The notes beneath the pieces were generated by a model. The model saw only the letters and a list, made by a program, of their open reading frames with translations. It made no database searches and was not told where the DNA came from. Made by a program: the position numbers and the translations under genes. A stretch of DNA of 64,000 nt from Pseudomonas sp. Irchel 3H7 (GTDB lineage Bacteria; Pseudomonadota; Gammaproteobacteria; Pseudomonadales; Pseudomonadaceae). The number at the start of each line of letters is the position of its first letter. The stretch's first letter is position 1. Location of the stretch: the NCBI RefSeq assembly GCF_900187605.1, contig NZ_FYEA01000007.1:333303-397302 (forward strand), in the 5' to 3' direction. Below, piece by piece: positions 34,967 to 43,580 of this stretch.

Positions 34967-36115
34967 GTGCATATATCAAAGAAATACCTGACAGATGTTT
35001 CTGTCCATCAAGCCTTACTTCTGACTGACTTGACCGAAAAGAGCCACCCCGATCACGCTGTCCGACTAATACTGAATGAAGTCCTTCAGGGACTCGAAGA
35101 AAAGGGCTGGCCCCGAGCCCAGTTGCAGGTTGGACCAAGGATCGTATCCGCCGAAGAAAACTACGGTTTGCTGGGTTACGACCCGGCAGAAATCACCCTC
35201 GGCAGTGAGCACACCCGTTGGGTCGATGAGCATTCGCTTTTGCGAACACAGACCACTAGCCAGATTCCTGCGGCGCTTCAGCAGGTCGCGGAGGTTCGTC
35301 AGCCGGGACAAACCATTTTGCTGGCAGCACCGGGCATTACCTTCAGGCGTGATAGCCGAGATCGTTGGCATTGCGCCGAGCCGCACCAAATGGACATTTG
35401 GGTATTAGGCGATCCAGAGCTGGCATCCCATGAGCATTTGCTGCGTCTTGTCGGCGATATTTTGCAGTTGGCCGTTCCTGAAAAATCATGGGTTTATAGC
35501 GATAGTCCACATCACTACACCGAGGGTGGGATTGAAGTGAATGTGTTGAATGGTGGCGTGCCGGTCGAGGTTCTTGAGTGCGGGCGTATTGCGGAGTCGC
35601 TATTGCAGCGTTTGCAGATTGATCCTCTGCGCCATGGCGGGCTCGCTCTTGGGATGGGGCTGGATCGCCTGACGATGTTGCGCAAAGGCATTCCTGATAT
35701 TCGTTTGTTGCGTGATCAGAACGTGCGCGTGCAGGCGCAGATGCATGATCTGGATCCTTGGACTGCGGTATCTCGTTTGCCGTCGATTGCCCGCGATATC
35801 TCGTTGGCGGTAACGCCGGGATTGAGTGAAGAGGTATTGACCGAGAGGATGTTGCAGGCGGCAGGGGATTGTTCTGGATGGATTGAGGAGATGCGAATCA
35901 AGGGGCGTTGGCAACATTCGGATTTACCTGCGCAAGCCATTGAGCGACTCGGAATGCTGCCGGGTCAGGAGAACGTGCTTTTGCATGTGGTGCTGCGTGA
36001 TTGTTCGCGTTCGATTACCACCGGCGAGGCGAATGCCTTGTACGCGGATATTCAAGCTGCGATGCATGAAGGGGTGCCGGGGGCGGGGTACAGAATGGAT
36101 TTGTCGAAGGCTTGA
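34967..36115 (+). CDS. Orphan phenylalanyl-tRNA synthetase-like protein with FDX-ACB domain
   Basis: 382 residues. The class II synthetase core matches the PheRS alpha chain: motif 2 as SLLRTQTT (about residues 90-97), the PheRS signature PVEVLECGRI (about 199-208) and motif 3 as GLALGMGLDRLTMLRKGIPD (about 225-244). The C-terminal FDX-ACB anticodon-binding domain starts near 268 (SRLPSIARDISLAV) and runs to the end. In bacteria that domain normally belongs to PheT; fusion to an alpha-like core resembles mitochondrial PheRS. The long N-terminal coiled coil of true PheS is missing. It starts with GTG after CAGGGGC. As an orphan beside a peptide gene, it may aminoacylate a tRNA or carrier for peptide modification; that is inference. 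Confidence 0.75.
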   Translation: MHISKKYLTDVSVHQALLLTDLTEKSHPDHAVRLILNEVLQGLEEKGWPRAQLQVGPRIVSAEENYGLLGYDPAEITLGSEHTRWVDEHSLLRTQTTSQIPAALQQVAEVRQPGQTILLAAPGITFRRDSRDRWHCAEPHQMDIWVLGDPELASHEHLLRLVGDILQLAVPEKSWVYSDSPHHYTEGGIEVNVLNGGVPVEVLECGRIAESLLQRLQIDPLRHGGLALGMGLDRLTMLRKGIPDIRLLRDQNVRVQAQMHDLDPWTAVSRLPSIARDISLAVTPGLSEEVLTERMLQAAGDCSGWIEEMRIKGRWQHSDLPAQAIERLGMLPGQENVLLHVVLRDCSRSITTGEANALYADIQAAMHEGVPGAGYRMDLSKA

Positions 36116-36125
36116 GAGTTGCCTG

Positions 36126-36213
36126 TTGGAGTGAGCCTGCTCGCGATGGCGGTGTTTCAGCCGACGAATATATCGACTGACACTACGCTATCGCGAGCAG
36201 GCTCACTCCTACA
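36126..36213. repeat. Palindromic repeat, GAGCCTGCTCGCGA family
   Basis: GGAGTGAGCCTGCTCGCGAT and its mirror, about 45 bases apart, between the convergent synthetase-like gene and xpt. It marks the right boundary of the peptide locus. Confidence 0.85.
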
Positions 36214-36233
36214 GGGGGGGCTGCGGTGTGGCT

Positions 36234-36806
36234 TTATTCGATGAAAGTGACGACGCCATCCTTCAGCGATTTCACGCGGGCCAGCGATTCAACGCGGTAG
36301 CCCTGCGAGTCCAGCTCGGCGCGGCCGCCCTGGAACGACTTCTCGATGACGATGCCCAGGCCAGCAACGGTCGCGCCGGCCTGTTTGATGATCGAGATCA
36401 GCGCTTGCGACGCCTTACCGTTGGCCAGGAAGTCGTCGATGATCAGCACGCGGTCGCTGCTGGTCAGGTGACGCGGGGAGATGGCCACGGTGCTTTCGGT
36501 CTTTTTGGTGAACGAGTAAACGGTCGCCGACAGCAGGTTTTCCGTCAGGGTCAGGGACTGTTGCTTGCGGGCGAAGATCACCGGCACGCCGAGGTTCAGA
36601 CCGGTCATGATCGCCGGGGCTATCCCTGAGGCTTCGATGGTGACGATCTTGGTGATGCCCGAATCCTTGAACAGCGAGGCGAATTCGTCGCCGATCAGCT
36701 TCATCAGGGCCGGGTCGATCTGGTGGTTCAGGAAGGCGTCGACCTTCAGGACCTGGTCGGAAAGCACAATGCCTTGTTCGCGGATTTTCTGGTGCAATGC
36801 TTCCAT
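36234..36806 (-). CDS. xpt: Xanthine phosphoribosyltransferase
   Basis: Salvages xanthine with PRPP to XMP; 190 residues. The PRPP motif VLIIDDFLANGKA is near residues 120-132, and IEASGIAPAI and KKTESTVAISPRHLTSSD identify the Xpt branch of the PurR-like PRTases. The start ATG at 36804-36806 gives the family N-terminus MEALHQKIREQG; 19 upstream codons are excluded. It is on the same strand as rep, with a 59-base gap. Confidence 0.95.
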   Translation of the reverse strand: MEALHQKIREQGIVLSDQVLKVDAFLNHQIDPALMKLIGDEFASLFKDSGITKIVTIEASGIAPAIMTGLNLGVPVIFARKQQSLTLTENLLSATVYSFTKKTESTVAISPRHLTSSDRVLIIDDFLANGKASQALISIIKQAGATVAGLGIVIEKSFQGGRAELDSQGYRVESLARVKSLKDGVVTFIE

Positions 36807-36865
36807 GAAGCTGTCCTCTTTTGGCGCTTTGTGCGCCGAAGGTCTAGTAAAAAAAGTGGTCAATT

Positions 36866-38875
36866 CTAGCGCTTTAACATCGCGCGTATATCAGCCAATG
36901 CGCTGTTGCCACGCACGACTTTGACTTCGGTCGGTGTGTCGTCGTTGCCTTCCCACGCCAGATCGTCCGGCGGCAGCTCATCGAGGAAGCGGCTCGGCGC
37001 GCAGTCGATGATCTCGCCGTACTGCTTGCGCTTGGCGGCAAAGGTGAAGGCCAGGGTCTGGCGCGCGCGGGTGATGCCCACGTAGGCCAGGCGACGTTCT
37101 TCTTCGATGGTGTCGGCTTCGATGCTGGAACGGTGCGGGAGGATTTCCTCTTCCATGCCCATGATGAACACGTAAGGGAATTCCAGACCCTTGGACGCAT
37201 GCAGGGTCATCATCTGCACGCCTTCGGCGCCGTCTTCCTCTTCCTGCTGACGTTCGAGCATGTCGCGCAGGACCAGTTTGCCGATGGCGTCCTCGACGGT
37301 CATTTCGCCTTCTTCGTCCTTTTCGAGGGTGTTTTTCAACGCCTCGATCAGGAACCAGACGTTGCTCATCCGGTAATCGGCCGCCTTGTCGCTGGAGCTG
37401 TTGGTGCGCAGCCAGTTCTCATAGTCGATGTCCATGACCATGCTGCGCAGCGCCGAGATCGGGTCTTCGCCGGCGCACTGCTCGCGCACTTTGTCCATGA
37501 AGCGCTTGAAGCGCGACAGGCGATCGGTGAAACGGCTGTCCAGATGCTCGCCCAGACCGATTTCGTCGGTGGCGGCGTACATCGAGATCTTGCGTTCGGT
37601 GGCGTAGTTGCCGAGTTTTTCCAGAGTGGTCGAGCCGATTTCCCGGCGCGGTACGTTGATCACGCGCAGGAAGGCGTTGTCGTCATCCGGGTTGACGATC
37701 AGGCGGAAGTAGGCCATCAGGTCTTTCACTTCCTGACGGCCGAAGAAGCTGTTGCCGCCGCTCAGGCGATACGGCACCTGGTGGTGCTGCAACTTCAGCT
37801 CGATCAGCTTGGCCTGATAGTTACCGCGATAAAGGATCGCGAAGTCGCTGTACGGACGGTCGGTGCGCAAGTGCAGGCTGAGGATTTCCATGGCCACGCG
37901 CTCGGCTTCGGCGTCCTCGTTGCGGCAGCGGATTACGCGGATCTCGTCGCCGTGGCCCATCTCACTCCACAGCTGCTTTTCGAATTCGTGCGGGTTGTTC
38001 GAGATCAGCACGTTGGCGCAGCGCAGGATGCGACTCGTCGAGCGATAGTTCTGCTCGAGCATCACCACTTTCAAGGACGGATAGTCGTCCTTGAGCAGCA
38101 TCAGGTTTTCCGGCCGCGCGCCGCGCCAAGCATAGATCGACTGGTCGTCGTCGCCTACCACGGTGAACTGGTTGCGCTTGCCGATGAGCATTTTTACCAG
38201 CAGGTATTGGCTGGCGTTGGTGTCCTGATATTCGTCGACCAGCAGGTAGCGCACCTTGTTCTGCCACTTTTCGAGAATGTCGGCGTGTTCTTCGAAAAGC
38301 TTTACCGGCAACAGGATCAGGTCGTCGAAGTCCACCGCGTTGAACGCTTTCAGCGTGCGCTGATAGTGGGTGTAGACGATCGCGGCAGTCTGTTCCTTGG
38401 GATTACGCGCGTTCTCCAGCGCCTGAGGCGGCAGGATCAGGTCGTTTTTCCAGGCGCCGATCATGTTCTTGATCTCGTCGACGCCGTCGTCGCCCGCGTA
38501 TTCCTTCTGCATGATGTCGGTCATCAGGGCTTTCACATCGGTCTCGTCGAAAATCGAGAAACCGGGTTTATAGCCCAGCCGCGCGTGTTCCTTGCGGATG
38601 ATGTTGAGACCGAGGTTGTGGAAGGTGCAGACGGTCAGGCCACGCCCTTCGCCGGCCCGCAGCAAGGTGCCGACCCGCTCTTTCATCTCGCGCGCGGCCT
38701 TGTTGGTAAAGGTCATGGCGACGATGTACTGGGCGCGGATGCCGCAGTTCTGGATCAGGTGCGCGATTTTGCGCGTGATCACGCTGGTCTTGCCGGAGCC
38801 AGCACCGGCGAGCACCAATAGAGGGCCGCCGACGTAGTTCACGGCTTCTTGCTGCCGGGGATTGAGTCGGGACAT
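36866..38875 (-). CDS. rep: ATP-dependent DNA helicase Rep
   Basis: 669 residues, superfamily 1A 3'-5' helicase that helps forks through obstacles. Motifs in order: Q-motif LNPRQQEAV, Walker A AGAGSGKTSV (about residues 20-29), DEYQDTN (about 214-220), GDDDQSIYAWRGA, and the C-terminal VQMMTLHASKGLEFPYVF and ITRARQTL. It is upstream of xpt on the same strand. The gap 38876-39137 before the next, divergent gene holds no further gene; it is AT-rich towards 39100. Confidence 0.96.
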   Translation of the reverse strand: MSRLNPRQQEAVNYVGGPLLVLAGAGSGKTSVITRKIAHLIQNCGIRAQYIVAMTFTNKAAREMKERVGTLLRAGEGRGLTVCTFHNLGLNIIRKEHARLGYKPGFSIFDETDVKALMTDIMQKEYAGDDGVDEIKNMIGAWKNDLILPPQALENARNPKEQTAAIVYTHYQRTLKAFNAVDFDDLILLPVKLFEEHADILEKWQNKVRYLLVDEYQDTNASQYLLVKMLIGKRNQFTVVGDDDQSIYAWRGARPENLMLLKDDYPSLKVVMLEQNYRSTSRILRCANVLISNNPHEFEKQLWSEMGHGDEIRVIRCRNEDAEAERVAMEILSLHLRTDRPYSDFAILYRGNYQAKLIELKLQHHQVPYRLSGGNSFFGRQEVKDLMAYFRLIVNPDDDNAFLRVINVPRREIGSTTLEKLGNYATERKISMYAATDEIGLGEHLDSRFTDRLSRFKRFMDKVREQCAGEDPISALRSMVMDIDYENWLRTNSSSDKAADYRMSNVWFLIEALKNTLEKDEEGEMTVEDAIGKLVLRDMLERQQEEEDGAEGVQMMTLHASKGLEFPYVFIMGMEEEILPHRSSIEADTIEEERRLAYVGITRARQTLAFTFAAKRKQYGEIIDCAPSRFLDELPPDDLAWEGNDDTPTEVKVVRGNSALADIRAMLKR

Positions 38876-39137
38876 ACGAAAATTCGGGAGTCGTTGACGA
38901 AATGGGCCGGCATTTTAACAGGCTCAGAGAATTGTGCTGCTCTCTCCGACTTGTGACGTACCACGCGATTCAAATTTGCCGGTTTTGTTACTTTCGCGGA
39001 GGATGCGCGGTGATTTTGCGGCTAATGTACTCATTCGTGACACAAAATAACGTTTTGATAACCGTTGTCATTTGGTCATTGAACATCGCAACGGCATAAT
39101 GCCCCGCCCACATCTTTGCAGAGTCTAGGGAGCTAGC

Positions 39138-40811
39138 TTGTCTACGCCTGTCGAACCCTTGCGTTTGCTGCTACTGGCCGAAGAGCCAGCGTGGACAGCG
39201 TTATTGCGTGAGTGTCTGGCTCCGATGGGGAGCGCGGCGGTGCTGATCAGCGCGCCGAGCTGGGACTCGGTCAGCAGTCTGTTCGAAGACAACCGCAATG
39301 CGGTGTTGTTGACCCTTCCGGCATTACAACCGGCACCGGGCCGTTGCAGCCTGCCGACGGTATTGCTGCTGGAACACGAACCGGACACCGCACCGGTTGG
39401 CGTCAGCGACTGGCTGGTGTTCGACGCCCTCGACGCCGGCATGCTGCGCCGTTGCCTGCGCCATGTGCGCGAACGCGGCGTTCTCGAAAACACCCTGCAA
39501 CGCCTCGCCGAACAGGATCCGTTGACCGGCATCGCCAATCGCCAGGGCTTCCAGACCTTGCTCGCCGCGCGCCTCGCGGAAAACGACGGTCGCGGCCTGG
39601 CCCTTGGACATCTTGATCTCGACAACTTCCGCCACGCCAACGACGCGCTGGGTCATCAGGCGGGCGATCGCTTGATCCTGCAGGTTGTCGCACGGCTGAA
39701 AAGTCAGCTGGAGGCGGGTGATCAACTGGCACGCCTGGGCAGCGACGAATTCGCTCTGCTGATCGACACCCGTCGTGCGCCACAACGCGCCGAATGGATG
39801 GCTGAACGCATCACCGAAGCGCTCGCCGAACCGTATTGGGTCGATGGCGAAAGCCTGCTGATCGGCTCCAGTCTTGGCATCGCCCATGCCCGTGCGCAGG
39901 GCGGTGCCGATCCGCTGATGTGGCACGCGCACATCGCCATGCAGCAGGCCAAAAGCACGCAGGGCTGCACTTTTCATATCTTCAACGAACGCATCAACCG
40001 CAACGCGCGGAGCATGGCCGACCTCGAAAGCGAGCTGCGCCGGGCCTTGCGTCGCGATGAACTGGAGCTGCATTACCAGCCAAGGCTGAATCTTGAAGAC
40101 GGCCAGATTGTCGGCCTCGAAGCCTTGGTGCGCTGGCGCCATGGCGAACGTGGTTTGCTGCCGCCGAGCGAATTCGTGCCGCTGGCTGAGCAAAGCGGGT
40201 TGATCGTGCCGTTGGGTTATTGGGTGATTTCCCGGGCTCTGCGCGATATGCAGGCGTTGCGCGAACGTGGTCTGCCGGCGCTGCACATGGCGATCAACCT
40301 GTCGTTCCGCCAGTTTCAGGACAGTCAGTTGTTGCCGACGCTCAGCCGCTTGATCGCTGAGCGCGGTGTTGAAGCGCAGTGGCTGGAATTCGAACTGACG
40401 GAAACGGCGGTGATGCGCCGCAGCGATCTGGTCAAGCAGACCATGGACGCCCTTGGCCGCCTCGGTGTGCGCTTCTCGCTGGACGACTTCGGCACCGGGT
40501 TTTCCTCGTTCGTGCACCTCAACAGCCTGCCGATCACTTTGCTGAAGATCGACAAGAGCTTTGTCGGTGGCATGGAGCAGCGCGAAGAGAACCGCAAACT
40601 GGTGCACGCGATGATCAATCTTGCGCACAACCTGCATCTGGAAGTGGTCGCGGAGGGGGTGGAAACTCCGGAGCAACTGGAATTGCTGCGCGGCTTTGGT
40701 TGCGATCAGGTGCAGGGGTATCTGATCAGCCGGCCGTTGCCGTTAGCGGAACTGGTTGAATATCTCACCTACGGCTCAAGCCAGCAGCCAGCCCTCGAAA
40801 TCGTCAACTGA
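39138..40811 (+). CDS. GGDEF-EAL protein, probable c-di-GMP phosphodiesterase
   Basis: 557 residues: an N-terminal segment of about 110 residues resembling a degenerate receiver, a GGDEF domain (about 128-285) and an EAL domain (about 305-545). The cyclase signature reads RLGSDEF, so the first two glycines are not both kept and cyclase activity is doubtful. The EAL part has its full set: EALVRW, NLSFRQF, ELTE, DDFGTGFSS, KIDKSFV and AEGVET, so it should hydrolyse c-di-GMP. The gene starts with TTG (39138) behind AGGGAG. A GGDEF-EAL gene next to rep is standard in Pseudomonas (ProE type). Confidence 0.88.
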   Translation: MSTPVEPLRLLLLAEEPAWTALLRECLAPMGSAAVLISAPSWDSVSSLFEDNRNAVLLTLPALQPAPGRCSLPTVLLLEHEPDTAPVGVSDWLVFDALDAGMLRRCLRHVRERGVLENTLQRLAEQDPLTGIANRQGFQTLLAARLAENDGRGLALGHLDLDNFRHANDALGHQAGDRLILQVVARLKSQLEAGDQLARLGSDEFALLIDTRRAPQRAEWMAERITEALAEPYWVDGESLLIGSSLGIAHARAQGGADPLMWHAHIAMQQAKSTQGCTFHIFNERINRNARSMADLESELRRALRRDELELHYQPRLNLEDGQIVGLEALVRWRHGERGLLPPSEFVPLAEQSGLIVPLGYWVISRALRDMQALRERGLPALHMAINLSFRQFQDSQLLPTLSRLIAERGVEAQWLEFELTETAVMRRSDLVKQTMDALGRLGVRFSLDDFGTGFSSFVHLNSLPITLLKIDKSFVGGMEQREENRKLVHAMINLAHNLHLEVVAEGVETPEQLELLRGFGCDQVQGYLISRPLPLAELVEYLTYGSSQQPALEIVN

Positions 40812-40820
40812 GCGTATACC

Positions 40821-40911
40821 CCTGTAGGCCTTCGCCTGCTCGCGATAGCGGAGTGTCAGACAACTCATCATTATCTGACACACCGCTATCGCGAGCAGGC
40901 TCACTGCTACT
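40821..40911. repeat. Palindromic repeat, GAGCCTGCTCGCGA family
   Basis: CGCCTGCTCGCGATAGCGG and its mirror CCGCTATCGCGAGCAGGC flank a TGTCAGA..TCTGACA inner repeat. It lies between the convergent EAL and MATE genes. Confidence 0.8.
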
Positions 40912-40918
40912 GAGGATC

Positions 40919-42322
40919 TCAGTCGGTCTGAGGAATTGTGAATGGCCTGGATGACGCAGGCTCCAGCCGAATCATCCGCTTCATCTTCCATTCAAACGCC
41001 AGCGTCAGACTCACCGCCGCGCAGGCCAGGCCCAACGCCAAGCCCCACCAGACGCCCGTCGGCCCCCAGTTCAAGTGGAACGCCATCCACCACGCCGCCG
41101 GCGCGCCGATCAGCCAATAGCAGCCGAGCCCGACCAGAAACGTGGTCTTCGCATCCTTGAGCCCGCGAATGCAGCCCATGGCAATCGTCTGCGTGCCGTC
41201 GAACAGTTCAAACCACGCCGCCACTGCCAGCAGGCTCACCGCCAAGCGAATCACCTCGGCAAACGCCGGATCATTGTGATCGAGGAACAGCCCCACCAAC
41301 TGGTTCGGCAACAGCCAGAACACCATGGCGAAACCCAGCATCACCACGGCGCCAAAGACGATCCCGACCCGTCCGGACATCCGCGCATCGCTCAATTGCC
41401 CGGCACCGTAATGCTGACCGACGCGCATGGTGATCGCGTACGACATGCCCGCCGGCACCATGAACGCCACCGAGACGATTTGCAGAGCAATCTGGTGCGC
41501 ACCCAACTGCGTGCTGCCCATCGTGCCCATGCACAGTGCGGCGAAGGCAAATAATCCAACTTCCACCGCATACGTGCCGCCGATTGGCAGGCCAAGGCGC
41601 CACAACTCTTTCAGGTACTGTCGATTCGGCCGCGACAGACCCGCGCGCAGCGGATAAGCGTCATACGCTGGATGCCGACGGATGTGCCAGGCCAGCGCCA
41701 GCGCCATGCAGTTGGCGACAATCGCCGTGACCAGGCCGATGCCCGTCAGGCCCATTTTCGGCAGGCCGAACATGCCGGTGATCAGCGCGTAATTGAGCAG
41801 GAAATTCGCCACCGTGCCGGCCAGGCTGATGACCATCACCGGTGTCGCCCGGCCGATGGCACTGGTGAAACCGCGCAGGGCCATGAAGCTCAGGTAGCCG
41901 GGCAGAGCGAAGGGCAGGGCGATCAGGAATTGTCCGGCGGCATTGACGTTGGTTTCGGTCTGGCCGAACAGCAGCAACACCGGTTTCAGGTTCCACAGCA
42001 GCAACCCGGCGCCCAGCGCCATCAGCCACGCCAGCCACAACCCGGCCTGAGTCAGCCGTGCTGCACCAATGATGTCACCGGCGCCCTTGCGGATCGCCAC
42101 CAGCGTGCCGACTGCCGCAATCACGCCGATGCAGAAAATCGACACGAACGAGTAAGTCGCTGCACCGAGACCGCCGCCCGCGAGCGCTTCCGGACTCAGG
42201 CGCGCCATCATCAATGTGTCAGTCAGCACCATCAACATGTGCGCCAACTGTGAAGCAATCAACGGCCCTGCCAGCCGCAGAATGGCCCAGAGTTCGGTAC
42301 GCACAGGATGCTGCATGGTCAT
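40919..42322 (-). CDS. MATE family multidrug efflux protein
   Basis: 467 residues, 12 membrane segments; NorM/PmpM branch of the MATE exporters, which expel cationic drugs using Na+ or H+. The start MQHPVRTELWAILRLAGPLIAS is characteristic, with TDTLMMARLSPEALAG at helix 2 and TLVAIRKGAGD near residue 90. Two close ATGs (42322, 42316) fit; neither has a strong ribosome binding site, so the start is uncertain by two codons. A longer frame upstream overlaps the divergent LysR gene region. Confidence 0.9.
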   Translation of the reverse strand: MTMQHPVRTELWAILRLAGPLIASQLAHMLMVLTDTLMMARLSPEALAGGGLGAATYSFVSIFCIGVIAAVGTLVAIRKGAGDIIGAARLTQAGLWLAWLMALGAGLLLWNLKPVLLLFGQTETNVNAAGQFLIALPFALPGYLSFMALRGFTSAIGRATPVMVISLAGTVANFLLNYALITGMFGLPKMGLTGIGLVTAIVANCMALALAWHIRRHPAYDAYPLRAGLSRPNRQYLKELWRLGLPIGGTYAVEVGLFAFAALCMGTMGSTQLGAHQIALQIVSVAFMVPAGMSYAITMRVGQHYGAGQLSDARMSGRVGIVFGAVVMLGFAMVFWLLPNQLVGLFLDHNDPAFAEVIRLAVSLLAVAAWFELFDGTQTIAMGCIRGLKDAKTTFLVGLGCYWLIGAPAAWWMAFHLNWGPTGVWWGLALGLACAAVSLTLAFEWKMKRMIRLEPASSRPFTIPQTD

Positions 42323-42475
42323 CACCACTCGATTTTCAGAGGGAACAGGAGAGCGTCGATTCTCGGCGCTTGGCAGGCGTTGCACAAAGGGATAAAAAGG
42401 ATGGGTGGCATGAGTAAAACTCATCCTGATGTGATTCTGTCCGTTTTACTGCATCCCGCTGCTGGAGCCTTGTGT

Positions 42476-43396
42476 ATGTCCCGTCGACTTCCTCCGTTGT
42501 ATGCCCTGCGCGCATTCGAAGCTGCAGCACGGCACAGCTCGTTCACGCGTGCGGCCGAGGAGTTGTCGATCACCCAGAGTGCGGTGAGCCGGCACATTCG
42601 CACGCTCGAAGATCACTTTGCCTGCAAGTTGTTTCACCGCAGCGGTCGCCATCTGCAGCTGACCGAGTCGGCGCGTTTGCTGTTGCCTGGCATCCGTGAA
42701 GGTTTCGCGGCATTGGAACGTGCCTGTAATACCTTGCGCGCCGAAGACGACATCCTGCGTATGAAAGCCCCGTCGACCCTGACCATGCGCTGGTTGCTCG
42801 CGCGCCTGAGTCGCTTCCGCCATTTGCAGCCTGGCAACGAAGTGCAACTGACCAGTGCGTGGATGGACGTCGATTCGGTTGATTTCAACGATGAGCCGTT
42901 CGACTGCGCGGTGCTGTTGAGTGACGGGCATTTTCCGCCGGATTGGGAGGCGAGTTTATTGTTTCCCGAAGAGCTGATTCCGGTGGGGGCGCCAAACCTG
43001 CTGAATGATCAGCCGTGGGATCTGGCTCGACTGGCTTGCACCGAATTACTTCACCCGACACCGGACCGTCGCGATTGGCGCAGTTGGCTGGAACACATGG
43101 GGCTGTCCGATCAGGTGTCACTCAAGGGTGGGCAAGTGTTCGATACCCTCGAATTGGGCATGATCGCGGCGGCGCGCGGGTACGGTGTGTCGATGGGCGA
43201 CCTGTTAATGGTCGCCGAAGATGTGGCGCAGGGAAGACTGAGCCTGCCGTGGCCAACCGCGGTCGCCAGCGGCTTGAATTACTACCTTGTGTGGCCAAAG
43301 ACCCGCCCGGGAGGTGAACGTTTGCGCCGTCTCAGCGACTTTCTGCAAAGCGAAGTCCGCGCCATGGAGTTGCCGGCGGTCGCGCGCTTGAGCTGA
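42476..43396 (+). CDS. LysR family regulator, GcvA-like
   Basis: 306 residues. The N-terminal helix-turn-helix MSRRLPPLYALRAFEAAARH..SFTRAAEELSITQSAVSRHIRTLE (about 1-50) and the GcvA-type linker are clear. The C-terminal effector domain covers residues 95-300, with ARGYGVSMGDLLMVAED typical of GcvA/AmpR-like regulators. The ATG at 42476 follows CTGGAG; upstream in-frame codons lie over the divergent MATE start region and are excluded. It may control the MATE gene; the inducer is unknown. Confidence 0.88.
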   Translation: MSRRLPPLYALRAFEAAARHSSFTRAAEELSITQSAVSRHIRTLEDHFACKLFHRSGRHLQLTESARLLLPGIREGFAALERACNTLRAEDDILRMKAPSTLTMRWLLARLSRFRHLQPGNEVQLTSAWMDVDSVDFNDEPFDCAVLLSDGHFPPDWEASLLFPEELIPVGAPNLLNDQPWDLARLACTELLHPTPDRRDWRSWLEHMGLSDQVSLKGGQVFDTLELGMIAAARGYGVSMGDLLMVAEDVAQGRLSLPWPTAVASGLNYYLVWPKTRPGGERLRRLSDFLQSEVRAMELPAVARLS

Positions 43397-43580
43397 AACG
43401 TTAGAGCCGCCACAATGCCGGCCTTGTGCCATAACCTTGTTTTCCGCTCAAGTATTTGGATCCACCGCCGAATACGTGCTTGTGGAACCGTCGTGCCGGT
43501 ATCCACGATTCACCCCCACAACCAGAAAAATTTCCGAGTCGAGATCAAGGAGGATCCCGTGGCTCGGCCAGGAGCTGTCC

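Noticed and set aside
37133..38821. A 562-codon plus-strand frame
   Set aside because: Antisense to rep; no recognisable motif.
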